A program made the translations under genes and the position numbers. Of a stretch of 64,000 nt of DNA, positions 44,698-53,599 are shown one piece after another. The notes beneath the pieces are model-generated. The model was not told the DNA's origin, made no database searches, and was given only the letters and a program-made list of their open reading frames with translations. The DNA comes from VAZQ01 sp963841105 (GTDB lineage Bacteria; Pseudomonadota; Alphaproteobacteria; Rhizobiales; Xanthobacteraceae). Position 1 is the first letter of the stretch, and the number at the start of each line of letters is the position of its first letter. The stretch is from assembly GCA_963841105.1 (NCBI GenBank), contig CAWJCB010000030.1, positions 290,684 through 354,683 of the forward strand. Reading direction: 5' to 3'.

Positions 44698-44775
44698 CCC
44701 CCTCATCGTAGGACGCCGTGGGCGGAGAAAGGAAGGGCGGGTTCTGCGTGCCCAATTCTGCCTTTTTGTGCGGCC

Positions 44776-44820
44776 GCGCGCTCGGAGGGATTCGAACCCC
44801 CGACCCCCAGATTCGAAGTC
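44776..44820. repeat. attL: duplicated 3' part of tRNA-Arg(TCG)
   Basis: These 45 bp match positions 57442-57486 (part of the intact tRNA gene) with one mismatch (G versus A at 44810). The copy covers the anticodon loop, T arm and acceptor 3' side, but the sequence beyond 44820 diverges and cannot form a tRNA. This is the standard outcome of tyrosine-recombinase integration at a tRNA 3' end and defines the left edge of the island. Confidence 0.85.
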
Positions 44821-44953
44821 CGCGTCCTCGCGCTGACCTGTTAACTACATCAACAATCAGAAGCAATCACAAGGCTTGCTAAGTAGCGGTGCCACGCCAT
44901 CTTTTTGCGATCCGGCGAACAGAGCCCCCAGTATTTCGTGCGCGAGAGACATC

Positions 44954-46075
44954 ATGGCCCGTCACAAGTATTCTGCTTCCACAGCCGCTTCTGCTTCCAC
45001 AATGCTTCCAAGCGCGGAAGTGATCCCCCTCCCCTCTGCCAAGCGCAGACGCGCGGAGCCCGGCACCTTCACAAAGGCCAGCGTCCGCTGGATGCATTGC
45101 CCTCCTGGACAAGCAGAGAGGTTTTTCTGGGATACATCCTGCCGAGGCTTCGGAATACGCGCGCTGCGGTCGGGGCAACGATCCTGGATTTACCAGTATC
45201 GGGACGAGCATCGGCGGACGAGACGCATCGTTCTGGGGGACGTGTCGGCTGTCAGCCTGGAAGACGCTCGGGACGAAGCCCGGCGCAAGGCTGCGAGCGT
45301 AGCGCATGGCAAAAACCCTGCGGTTGAGCGGAAGAAGAAACGCGCAGCCGGAACGGTCCTAGAGGTCATCGATGCTTATTTACCCTACGCCAAGGCGCGC
45401 CAGAAGCCGCGTTCCTACAAGGAAACGGAGCGCCATCTCCGCAGCCATGCGGCGGCCCTTCATCATGATCGGGCAGAGGCTGTACGCAGGCGAGACATCG
45501 CAATCTTGTTGGATAAGGTCGCACAGAAATCCGGGCCGATAGCAGCAAACCGTGTCCGGGCGGCACTCAGCGCAATGTGGACTTGGGGTTTACGAACAGG
45601 ACTGATTGAGGCCGAGAGCAACCCGGTGGCGTTCACAGTACGCAATCCCGAGAACGTGCGGGACCGCGTGCTCAACGATGCTGAATTGAAGGCCATTTGG
45701 CGGGCAACCGACGACGACGGGGATTATTCCCGCATAGCGCGTCTGTGCCTGCTCACTGGGTGCCGCCGGGAGGAGATCGCCCGTCTGCGCTGGGATGAAA
45801 TCCTGGCCGACCGGATCGTAATTCGCGCTGACCGCATGAAGGGCAATCTCGCTCATGAAATTGCGCTTCTGCCCATGATCACAGCGACCCTGCCTGCACG
45901 TCCTGAAAAGCCGGAAGGCTGTGTGTTTGGCAAGGGCATCAACTCACCCCAAGCCGATAACCATCGGAACGGTGTTCCACATGGCGTTCCAGCACGCCTG
46001 GCAACGACCACCTTCGACAGTGAACACCCCTCCCGCGAACTCCGCCACATTAGCGCCAGCGTGGTCGCCCGCTGA
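44954..46075 (+). pseudogene. Tyrosine recombinase (tRNA-type integrase), C-terminally truncated
   Basis: ATG at 44954 begins MARHKYSAST. The N-terminal DUF4102-like arm-binding domain (FWDTSCRGFGIRALRSGQRSWIYQYRDEHRRTRRIVLGD, DARDEARRKAASVAHGKNPA), the SAM-like core-binding domain, and the first catalytic box LCLLTGCRREEIARLRWDEI with its Arg are present. After RPEKPEGCVFGKG the sequence departs from the family; the second box H-x-x-R, the later His/Trp and the nucleophilic Tyr are missing. The remaining residues come from the AAA-ATPase gene read in another frame. A deletion near 45940 therefore removed the catalytic C-terminus. It lies 134 bp from attL, as expected for the element's integrase. 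Confidence 0.8.
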
Positions 46076-46079
46076 TCTA

Positions 46080-47197
46080 GTACCCACTTTTCTTCGCAGG
46101 TAAGTCATGATTCAAGATCGGGATGATTCCCGAAGCAAGAGAAGTTCGGCTCAAGCCGAAGATACGCAAGGTGCTTGAGGCGCTTTGCAGGGCACCGACG
46201 ACGCCGCAGCGTGACGTGAGGCGGGCGCGGATAGTGTTGCTGGCGGCTGAGGGCCGCAGCACGCGTTCGATTGCCGCGGAAGTGGGTGTTCAGCCGCGCA
46301 TCGTCAGCAATTGGCGACGGCGCTTTGCCGATCACGGGCTTGGCGGCCTCACAGACCGCCCACGGGCGGGCAAGACGCCGCTCTACGGCAAAGGGACGAA
46401 CAAGCGCATTCTGGCGCTTTTGGAGAAGCCGCCGCCTCAGGGCTATGCGCGATGGACGGGTCCGTTGCTCGCCGAGGCGTTGGGCGACGTTGACGTTCAG
46501 TATGTCTGGCGCTTCCTTCGCGAGCACAATATCGACCTTGCGGCCCGCAAGTCCTGGTGCGAGAGCAACGATCCCAAGTTCGCGGCGAAAGCCGCCGATG
46601 TCGTCGGTCTCTACGTCAATCCACCCGCCAAGGCGATTGTTCTCTGTGTCGATGAGAAGCCATCGATCCAGGCATTGGAGCGGGCGCAAGGGTATTTGAA
46701 GCTGCCGAGCGGACGCGCCTTGACCGGGCAGAGCCATGACTACAAACGCCACGGCACCACGACGTTGTTCGCAGCGCTCGAAGTCGCTACCGGAAGGATC
46801 ATTTCCGCGCATTCCAAGCGGCGCCGCCGGGTTGAGTTCCTCGGCTTCATGAACAGTGTCGTTGCCGCCTTCCCGGATCGCAAGCTCCACGTCATTCTCG
46901 ACAATCTAAACACCCATAAGAAGAATGAGCGCTGGCTCAAGAAGCACCCAAACGTCCATTTCCATTTCACCCCAACGCGCTCGTCTTGGCTCAATCAAAT
47001 CGAGACTTGGTTTTCCATCCTCCAGGGCCAGTCATTAGACGGGGCTTCCTTCACGACCGTCGAGCAGTTGCAGGAGCACATCGATGCTTTCATCACAGCA
47101 TACAACGAGACAGCGGAGCCATTCGCCTGGACCAAAAAGAAGGTCTACCAGCGGCGGTTCAAAAATCGCCGTATCACCCAACTCTGATTCCGGGTAC
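46080..47197 (+). mobile_element. IS630-family insertion sequence
   Basis: The element starts GTACCC and ends GGGTAC as terminal inverted repeats and is flanked on each side by TA (46078-46079 and 47198-47199), inside a CTAG target. Insertion with TA duplication is the rule for IS630/Tc1-mariner elements. It is about 1.1 kb with a single transposase gene, and interrupts the RepA-like gene. Confidence 0.85.
46123..47187 (+). CDS. IS630-family transposase
   Basis: 354 residues. An N-terminal helix-turn-helix (RARIVLLAAEGRSTRSIAAEVGVQPRIVSNWRRRFADHGLGGL) recognises the element ends. The DDE catalytic core has VLCVDEKPSIQALERA (first Asp), LHVILDNLNTHK (second Asp) and SSWLNQIETWFSILQ (Glu). The frame appears intact to the last residues (RRFKNRRITQL), so the protein may be functional. 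The start ATG at 46123 is chosen; an earlier start is not available within the element. Confidence 0.93.
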   Translation: MIPEAREVRLKPKIRKVLEALCRAPTTPQRDVRRARIVLLAAEGRSTRSIAAEVGVQPRIVSNWRRRFADHGLGGLTDRPRAGKTPLYGKGTNKRILALLEKPPPQGYARWTGPLLAEALGDVDVQYVWRFLREHNIDLAARKSWCESNDPKFAAKAADVVGLYVNPPAKAIVLCVDEKPSIQALERAQGYLKLPSGRALTGQSHDYKRHGTTTLFAALEVATGRIISAHSKRRRRVEFLGFMNSVVAAFPDRKLHVILDNLNTHKKNERWLKKHPNVHFHFTPTRSSWLNQIETWFSILQGQSLDGASFTTVEQLQEHIDAFITAYNETAEPFAWTKKKVYQRRFKNRRITQL

Positions 47198-48528
47198 TAG
47201 CAGTGTCATTCTCAAACATTCCGCACCGACGATGGCTCTATGGCACTTATCTCATTCGTGGCGACCTAACCTTTCTCGCTGCTCCCGGTGGGGCGGGCAA
47301 GACGGCACAAGCGATGGCTTGGTCCGTCGAAGTAGCGACCGGACGGGAGCTACTTGGGGAAAAAGTCTGGCGAACCGATGATCAGAGGGTCCTCTATGTG
47401 AACGGTGAGGATGGCAATACGGAGATTACGCGACGGCTATGGGCTTTGACCCAACTACATGGCCTATCAGAACAGGACCTTGGGGGGCTCTATAGAGCCG
47501 GTGCTGATGACGCTCGCGTGCAAGCCATGTCTTTCCTGCGCGTGAACGACAAGAACATGACTGCCCTCAACCAAGCGGCTTTTGCCATTCTTGAATGTGC
47601 CCTCCAAGAGTTGCGACCTGATCTGCTCGTACTCGATCCGCTCGTTGTGTTCTGTGGTGGAGGCAACATGAATGACAACGCAGTCATGTCGCTCGTAATG
47701 CGCAAACTCAAGGCACTGGCGATCCAGTACGATTGCGCCATTCTGATTGTTCATCACACGCGGAAAGGCAGGTCGCTTGATGACCCCGCGGGAGAAGCTG
47801 AAAGGATCAGTGGAGCCGCAGCCATTGCAAACTTGGCGCGTCGTGCCCTCATGCCCGTCACCATGACCGAGGCTGACGCGAAAACGTATGGGGTTCTACC
47901 ATCTGAACGGCTGCGATATTTCAAGCTGGTTGATGCAAAATCAAACCTCGCGCCTCTCTCGGCAGAAGCGCCTTGGTATGAACTCGCAAACATCGAACTA
48001 CCCAACCCGGAACTACCGACCTATCCAAACGGAGACCGGGTACAAGCCGTCAAACGGGCTCAACTAACCCGGTCGAAGGTCGCATCTGCGCTCGGGCCGG
48101 AGCAGCAAGCGATTAGATTTGAACTGATGAAGCTGGTTGATCGCGGACTGACCATCGACGGCGAGAAGGTGCCCTACAGCCCAAACTCCACCGGCAACAA
48201 CAAAGTGCGTGCTGTTCTCGATAAAGCAATGGCCGTGGTCGAAGAGGCGACGCCAGATAAAGAATGGCTCCCCCGCGACTTGCGCGCGACAGTGGAGCGT
48301 GAACTAGAGGCGCTGAAACAAGAAGGGTGGGTCAGGGTCGAGTCGATCAAGGGAGGCCGTTTCAGGCGTGGCAATGGCTTGCAGCCGGTATGGGAACGAA
48401 CCCCATGGGCGAAGGAACGTAAGGACCTGCGCGAGCATGGCGGGCCTACGGTCCGCACTGAGCAAGAGCAGCAAGAGTTGCACAAAAGTGACGTAAAAAA
48501 GTGCATTGATGAACTCGACGCGCCCGGT

Positions 48529-48616
48529 GGTCAATCGGTCAATGACACGGTCAATGATTGACCAAATCCCCATGGCAGCGGTGGTGGTCAATGCCCCCCT
48601 TTAAGGGGCATTGACC
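48529..48616. repeat. GGTCAAT iteron-like cluster
   Basis: GGTCAAT occurs at 48529, 48537, 48549 and 48586, and in the opposite orientation (ATTGACC) at 48557-48563 and 48610-48616: six copies in 88 bp. The last two form a 12-bp perfect hairpin (GGTCAATGCCCC / GGGGCATTGACC) with a 7-base loop. The cluster overlaps the end of the RepA-like gene and precedes 280 bp without a gene, a layout seen in plasmid origins. Confidence 0.7.
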
Positions 48617-48842
48617 GCCTGCCATCCGCACGCAACTGCACATGCAGTCTGCCGCCCGACGGCTTCCGTCACAGTAACGGAAAAATCGGACGGTTTGTGC
48701 GCTTATTGGTTTATTGGCAAGCGGCGCTCACGACCGTCGCACGCGACGCCACCCCGAAGTTGGTGACCGATCTGTGGAGCGACGACCAACTATCACGTTC
48801 GCCACGGAAGTACCTTTTGTTTAGCTTCGGCTGTTAGAATGC

Positions 48843-49199
48843 GTGCGGACGGATCGCACGGCGCAAGTGAGCCACGATCTGCCCTTTTCAAGGTGTCGCG
48901 ACGTGCCGAGTTTTTGGGAAACACTGGAACAGGCGGAAGCCGAAGCTGCTCAGAGGGAAGCTGATCCGCTGCGCGACAAGGTGGAACGCACTGTGCGTGG
49001 CATGGAAGCGATCAGCACCAATGCACTGCTCGATCTTATCGGTCTGCCGAACACCACCGGCAATGCGCGCCGCGTAAGCAGAACGATGCAGTCGCTCGGA
49101 TTTGTCCCCATCAAGTCACGCCGCTTTTTGCCCGGCGGCTGGCGGCAAACAGTGACCCGTGGTTGGACGCGACCCATAAGGGAGGGGAGACCATGTTGA
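48843..49199 (+). CDS. Hypothetical island protein with a DNA-binding-like C-terminus
   Basis: 118 residues from a GTG; another in-frame GTG at 48903 (VPSFWETLEQAEAEAAQ) may be the real start. The conserved-looking part is VERTVRGMEAISTNALLDLIGLPNTTGNARRVSRTMQSLGFVPIKSRRFLPGGWRQTVTRGWTRP: a winged-helix-like pattern ending in a Trp-rich hairpin. Similar tails occur at the C-terminus of primase- or VapE-like proteins of mobile elements, where they help sense replication forks. The stop overlaps the start of the next gene, so both are coupled. Confidence 0.55.
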   Translation: MRTDRTAQVSHDLPFSRCRDVPSFWETLEQAEAEAAQREADPLRDKVERTVRGMEAISTNALLDLIGLPNTTGNARRVSRTMQSLGFVPIKSRRFLPGGWRQTVTRGWTRPIREGRPC

Positions 49200-49720
49200 C
49201 GTATCAGAGTTTGATGGACTGGCACAAGGACGCAATCACTACGCGCCATAATGCAGTGCTCAGAGATTGGCCGACGTTCCTGCAAGAACGTTCGCCCTAC
49301 GAAGTCGCAGAAGTGATCGAGCGCGGGGACCCTGATCTGGACTTGCCGGACGACTTTGCGCCGTGGGCACCGGGAGTGGTGATCCCGAGCAAGCACTTGC
49401 TCAGGCAGATCGGGCAACACAGTAGAGATTGGCAGGAAACGAAGAACCTCGACGTTTACAGGAAGAGTTTGCACGGGAACAAACTCATGGTTCGCGGTTG
49501 CCGCAAGTTGTGGACTGTCGAGCGCCAGACTGACGAAGTGCTGGCCTATAAGTTCGGCCCGCTCCCGGTGTTCACAAGAACTGCGGAAGCGGCAATGCGA
49601 CTTGCCGAATATTGTCACTTGCCAGCGACTAAGGACGAGCCGTGGCACGCGAGCCCGCGTGGAGTGGCATCCAACCTGCGATGGGTAGTGTCTACGCCGG
49701 ACGGGATACGGTGGTGCTGA
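49193..49720 (+). CDS. Hypothetical island protein
   Basis: 175 residues from the ATG at 49193, which has GGAGGGGAGA close upstream. I do not recognise it. It is rich in Trp, Arg and Asp/Glu (LMDWHKDAITTRHNAVLRDWPTFLQERSPYEVAEVIERGDPDLDL, HLLRQIGQHSRDWQETKNLDVYRKSLHGNKLMVRGCRKLWTVE), has no signal peptide or membrane segment, and may bind nucleic acids. Its ATG overlaps the stop of the preceding gene. Confidence 0.55.
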   Translation: MLTYQSLMDWHKDAITTRHNAVLRDWPTFLQERSPYEVAEVIERGDPDLDLPDDFAPWAPGVVIPSKHLLRQIGQHSRDWQETKNLDVYRKSLHGNKLMVRGCRKLWTVERQTDEVLAYKFGPLPVFTRTAEAAMRLAEYCHLPATKDEPWHASPRGVASNLRWVVSTPDGIRWC

Positions 49721-50126
49721 TTGCTTCAATCTACTCGGGCCTAAAGGGGCACTCTCGCTCGGGCTCACGGTGCCGTGTCGCGCACGATGCGATGTGGCCG
49801 CGCAATTCCGTCGCACCGAACCCACGCCAGGGGCCGCTCGGGGAAAAGAGAAACGTTGATTGCTATCGACCTGATCATCACGTCTCCCGGCGGCCTGTCA
49901 TTCTGCAAAAGATAACAGGGTGAAAACACGGGTCGCTCGCAACACGTGATGAAGAGATGACGCGCCGTTTGACCATGCCGAATTAACCATTCTTGGACTC
50001 GCAACCGACTGCACCTACATCTCGCATGTTGACAATTCCGTTCTGCGGATTATTTGTTCGACAGTGATCCGAGCGACCTTCAAGCGGTAGCTCTCCCCGT
50101 TCCTCAAACCACCACGGAGCAACACA
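49721..50126. other. Intergenic region in the island
   Basis: About 400 bp before the ART-like gene. Frames on both strands are short and unbalanced. It must hold the promoter of the gene at 50127, but I cannot point to boxes with confidence. Confidence 0.3.
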
Positions 50127-51290
50127 ATGGCATCTGATCCGCCCCACCGGGCGGGGAAAGGAACTGCTATGTGCTCCGCTGTATCGACCATCCAACACCT
50201 CCAACAACCGACCATCTCGGGCTTAGCATCCAATGTCGCTGCCGAGGCCGAAAACAATGCTGTCCCAAATGCGATCGTTGCCGAGGAAAAGGGGAGCGTA
50301 CAGGCTTCTTCTGTTCTGAAATATACGAAAGAGGAGCGACAGTTGGCGGGCCTCGCCCGAAAAATGGCGATGCAGCAAAACGTGCTGTACCATGGGACCC
50401 GATATGCCCAATCAATCCTGAGAACCGGCGTTTTGTTCACTTCCGATCCAGGTGCTCCAATCTCGTTGACGCGCTATCCGGAAGTCGCCGCATATTTTGC
50501 ATTGTTGCCGCGAGACGACGGTGAAGGGCGCGGAGCCATCTTAATCTTTGACCGAGAGCGACTTCGTCACCGCTACAGAATCCATCCTGTCGAAGAAAGA
50601 GAGGTCTGGTTCGGCCTGCACAACGAAGCCGAGGAGGAGCTGTGGGGTGATGTGACAGATGTCAGTAACTACCTGATTGGGTTCATTTCAGAACCGACGA
50701 CGACACATTCGTACAAGACCAAAAAATGGAATCTCGAACGCAGGATGCGGACGGAGGCCCGATTGAATGATCTCCTCGATTTGGTCGTTCTAGATTGGCG
50801 CTACAGGTCTGAGGAGCATATCAAGTCAAACCTTGAAAAATGGGAACGAGCGCGCAAAGCCTTGTTTGATGGTACGCCTATCCCGCAGGTCGCCCCGCAA
50901 GTAGATTTGCCCGTGGAGTCAGTCCGTCGGCTGGCTGGTAGACTTCGACGGCATGTCCACTGCAAAAGCAATTCTATGGACGCGCACCTAAATTGGAACT
51001 TGGCACAAATCGTCCTGAGCTGGGATTTGAGCAACCTGCTCAAGGATTTTCAGAAGACCGCAAATAAGACGATGACGGCGACCGACTTGGTAGCTGTGTT
51101 CGGCGAACAACAAATCAACGCGCTGGTCACATATTGCGGCATGTCACGCGATGAAGTGCTCGATACTCTCGGTCGAGAACTGCCTCGCCTGCAAATTGAT
51201 GCCCAACGCGAGAGTGCTCAAACGCCGACGGGGCCGACGCCTACTCTGGGCAGTTCTGCATTGGCTGCGTTGTCCGGGCCTTCGCCCTGA
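50127..51290 (+). CDS. Possible ADP-ribosyltransferase-like island protein
   Basis: 387 residues, ATG at 50127 after CGGAG. The central part MAMQQNVLYHGTRYAQSILRTGVLFTSDPGAPISLTRYPEVAAYFALLPRDDGEGRGAILIFDRERL has the outline of ART-fold enzymes (Tyr-His-Gly-Thr first strand, a Ser-Leu-Thr motif before a helix, and a strand), but I cannot see the later catalytic Glu with certainty (EVWFGLHNEAEEELWGDV is a candidate). The ~200 C-terminal residues are helical and unknown. It could be a toxin/effector or defence protein, encoded next to a Fic protein. The resemblance is by eye only. Confidence 0.45.
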   Translation: MASDPPHRAGKGTAMCSAVSTIQHLQQPTISGLASNVAAEAENNAVPNAIVAEEKGSVQASSVLKYTKEERQLAGLARKMAMQQNVLYHGTRYAQSILRTGVLFTSDPGAPISLTRYPEVAAYFALLPRDDGEGRGAILIFDRERLRHRYRIHPVEEREVWFGLHNEAEEELWGDVTDVSNYLIGFISEPTTTHSYKTKKWNLERRMRTEARLNDLLDLVVLDWRYRSEEHIKSNLEKWERARKALFDGTPIPQVAPQVDLPVESVRRLAGRLRRHVHCKSNSMDAHLNWNLAQIVLSWDLSNLLKDFQKTANKTMTATDLVAVFGEQQINALVTYCGMSRDEVLDTLGRELPRLQIDAQRESAQTPTGPTPTLGSSALAALSGPSP

Positions 51291-51334
51291 GACAGTGAAA
51301 AACTTACTCGCTCTCACGCGCCCGCGCTGCGTGC

Positions 51335-52576
51335 TCATTCATCGCTCGTGCGCTCCGGAAACAAGCCAGGCATCCAGCGGGAAGCGAGCGCGGCAGGGAA
51401 CGCCAACAGCAGCGGATCGCGTGGTCCCTTCGACATGAATACGCCGCGCTCGATCAACGCTGACACGATGCGCCGGGCATGGCGGGAGGTGAGGCCGAGA
51501 ATTCCGGCCACGTCGCCGCGCGGTAGTTCGCCGCGATAGAGAACAGCTTCGATGAGGCTGCCCGCTTTTGGCGGAAGTTTGTTGAGGCGCGTTTCCTCTT
51601 CGGCCCAAAGCAGAATGCGAGTTCGTAGCCGATCCGGCTGCATCAATCCTTCCATGAACGTCACCTGGTCGATGCAGGTCTCAAGGAAGAAGCGTGTGAA
51701 GGACGCGAGCGCTTCCTCGCTAAGATTGCCGCGCCCGTCGAGATCGTTGCGGCGGGGTAAGTCGCATTCGGCGAGGTGGTCCTTGTAAGTCGCTTCGTTG
51801 CGTGCAAGCCCGCGCGCGACCGACCACACTGCTCCCGTGTCGAGAGTTTCCAACAACATCGCGTGCGACATCAGCCGCGTAACGCGGCCGTTGCCGTCAA
51901 GGAACGGGTGAATCCACAAGAGCCGGTGATGCGCTGCCGCAGCTGCAAGGATCGCGTCCGTCTTGCCCATGGTGCCATAGACCTTTTCGAAATGCGCGAG
52001 GAAACGTGGGACGGCGCCAGGACTAACGGGAATGTGGCGCCCCACGCGCACGTCGCGGCGGCGCAGCTCGCCAGGCACAACGCACAGGCGCTCACGCGTG
52101 TCGGGCTCTTCGACCCAAAGCATGTCCTCAGGGAGCAATTCGCAGAAACGGCGGTGAATTTCGTGGATGCCGTCCGCTGTCACCGCCCGGCCTCGGAAAC
52201 TCCCCGTGTCGATCCATCGCTGGACGGCGATGTGAGCCTTGGCTTCGAGCTGGAGATCGCGCTTCTTAGGATCGGCGCTGTAGTCGTTCTTCAGCGCGCG
52301 CTCGATATCGATGGGGTGAGTATCGTGCCCTTCGATCAAATTGCTGTAGTAGCAGTTCATCGAGCGGACGAGATCGGCCAGCGCCGTCAGCACGCCCAGC
52401 GGAAGGCTGCGGCGGAAGCCGGCGGATTTGGCCGCGAGATCAACCGCAAGGTCCGTAAGCGGCCCGCGCTGGCGGGAGTCCTCGCCAATCAGAAGAGGCT
52501 CCATCACCGTCACCGACTCGTGCCGGTCCGCGACCGCTGAAATGTCCTCTTTTTTGTCCTCTGAATGTTTTTCCAT
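51335..52576 (-). CDS. Fic-domain AMP-transferase (class II, with inhibitory motif)
   Basis: 413 residues. The active site is HPFLDGNGRVTRLMSHAML (HxFx(D/E)GNGRxxR). Upstream, CYYSNLIEGHDT contains the inhibitory S/T-xxx-E-G/N motif whose Glu blocks ATP binding in class II Fic proteins. The C-terminal part (GELPRGDVAGILGLTSRHARRIVSALIERGVFMSKG) is a winged helix for DNA binding. An upstream in-frame ATG at 52642 exists, but a palindrome GTATCTTGATAC at 52593-52604 lies between the two and is better explained as an operator before the ATG at 52576. The gene is read opposite to its neighbours. Confidence 0.88.
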   Translation of the reverse strand: MEKHSEDKKEDISAVADRHESVTVMEPLLIGEDSRQRGPLTDLAVDLAAKSAGFRRSLPLGVLTALADLVRSMNCYYSNLIEGHDTHPIDIERALKNDYSADPKKRDLQLEAKAHIAVQRWIDTGSFRGRAVTADGIHEIHRRFCELLPEDMLWVEEPDTRERLCVVPGELRRRDVRVGRHIPVSPGAVPRFLAHFEKVYGTMGKTDAILAAAAAHHRLLWIHPFLDGNGRVTRLMSHAMLLETLDTGAVWSVARGLARNEATYKDHLAECDLPRRNDLDGRGNLSEEALASFTRFFLETCIDQVTFMEGLMQPDRLRTRILLWAEEETRLNKLPPKAGSLIEAVLYRGELPRGDVAGILGLTSRHARRIVSALIERGVFMSKGPRDPLLLAFPAALASRWMPGLFPERTSDE

Positions 52577-52592
52577 AAGTCGTGTTATATCA

Positions 52593-52604
52593 GTATCTTG
52601 ATAC
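52593..52604. promoter_or_regulatory. Palindromic operator candidate upstream of fic
   Basis: GTATCTTGATAC is a perfect palindrome 17 bp upstream of the fic start, next to an AT-rich stretch with TATATCAG, in otherwise GC-rich DNA. Because the Fic protein carries its own winged-helix domain, autoregulation is possible. No experimental evidence. Confidence 0.4.
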
Positions 52605-52798
52605 GAATGCACCTCTATTTTTCGGCTTCGTAATGTCCGCATCTAGGGTCCTTTAAAACTTCCAGCTTCTTAGCCGTCACCTTACCAACCAGCCGTTGCG
52701 TTTGTTCCCTTTTGTTCTAGAGCCTACCGTCGCTTCCGCTTTTTTACGGCTCGCATCGCTTTCACTGAGGAGAACGGCTCCTGGAGGGTTCACGAACG

Positions 52799-53599
52799 AT
52801 GGATCAAGACCCAGGCCCAAAGCCGCCAGCATCAACCGATCTGGATGGTTGGCGGCACGCCATCAGGGATGGCCTGCTTCCAACATTCCGGTTGGAGGCC
52901 ATCGTGGTGGCGATTCAGGACCTCATGCCGCTCGCCAATTCAACGGTAAAAAACCCTCTGATCAAGCACCTTTCGGACGCCATGACCCGGTTACTGCGAA
53001 GACTTGTTGGCACCAATCATCCCAACCGAGGGGAAAACATCATCTATCGCGTGCAAGGCCAACTTTTTGAGGCGCTCCTCGATCCAGGCTCAGCCGACGG
53101 CAAGGGGCTGCGTCAAGCGTTTACAGCCCGCGTCTCGTTCCGGATTAAGGATGCCGTCGCCACGGAGCAACAGCACTCCCGGATACCCGTCGAGGCCAAG
53201 ATCAAAAGGTCCGTGAAGGGCAAGACGATCGATGAGATTGTTCAACTCCTTCCGACCTATGAGGCCCCCGAGGCCGCCAACAATTCAGACACTGGTGAAG
53301 AAGCTTCCGCCCGAAGCTCGAACCGCGATCTCTCTCTCCTGAATGGCGTGCGCGATCTCGATCAGCGAATCGATATTGAACTTTTCCTGAAGGCCGTAAC
53401 GGACAAACGAAAGCGCCTCGCCTTCTACCTCTACATCGACGACGTTCCGTATGGGTCAAAGCGCGGGAATTCCATCGCGCGAGCCCTTGGTGTCAGCGCT
53501 AAGACCGCAAAGGAGTGGGTCGAGGAAGTTCGAGCGATTTTGGAGGCCGACAGTGAAATTCAGAAACTTCAAAGGGCGAGCTTGGGAGACAACACATGA
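52799..53599 (+). CDS. Sigma-like hypothetical protein (region-4-like C-terminus)
   Basis: 266 residues. The N-terminal part (LDGWRHAIRDGLLPTFRLEAIVVAIQDL, HLSDAMTRLLRRLVGTNHPNRGENIIYRVQGQLFEALLDP) and the C-terminal part (DLDQRIDIELFLKAVTDKRKRLAFYLYIDDVPYGSKRGNSIARALGVSAKTAKEWVEEVRAILE) resemble a sigma-70-type region 2 and a region 4 helix-turn-helix respectively, though both are diverged. The reading frame overlaps the following gene (ATGA), so it is coupled to it. It heads a three-gene set with a metallopeptidase-helicase gene. I cannot identify a target promoter. Confidence 0.5.
   Translation: MDQDPGPKPPASTDLDGWRHAIRDGLLPTFRLEAIVVAIQDLMPLANSTVKNPLIKHLSDAMTRLLRRLVGTNHPNRGENIIYRVQGQLFEALLDPGSADGKGLRQAFTARVSFRIKDAVATEQQHSRIPVEAKIKRSVKGKTIDEIVQLLPTYEAPEAANNSDTGEEASARSSNRDLSLLNGVRDLDQRIDIELFLKAVTDKRKRLAFYLYIDDVPYGSKRGNSIARALGVSAKTAKEWVEEVRAILEADSEIQKLQRASLGDNT

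Larger units (their letters stand above)
45981..48561 (+). pseudogene. RepA/RadA-like AAA ATPase gene, split by IS630
   Basis: The main frame (47203-48561) encodes WLYGTYLIRGDLTFLAAPGGAGKTAQAMAWSVEVATGRELLGE (Walker A), VLYVNGEDGNTEITRRL, LVLDPLVVFCGGGNMNDN (Walker B) and LIVHHTRKG, the hexameric RepA-type helicase layout. The 5' end lies left of the IS element, where the frame from an ATG at 45981 reads ..SATLAPAWSPADL up to 46077. Removing the IS with one TA restores SPADL-AVSFSNIPHRRWLYG without a break. The gene was thus contiguous before the insertion. Its last codons overlap the GGTCAAT cluster. Confidence 0.75.

Noticed and set aside
44776..44850. A second tRNA-Arg gene at the left end of the island
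   Set aside because: Only the 3' part matches; sequence past 44820 cannot form the D arm or 5' acceptor, so it is an att remnant.
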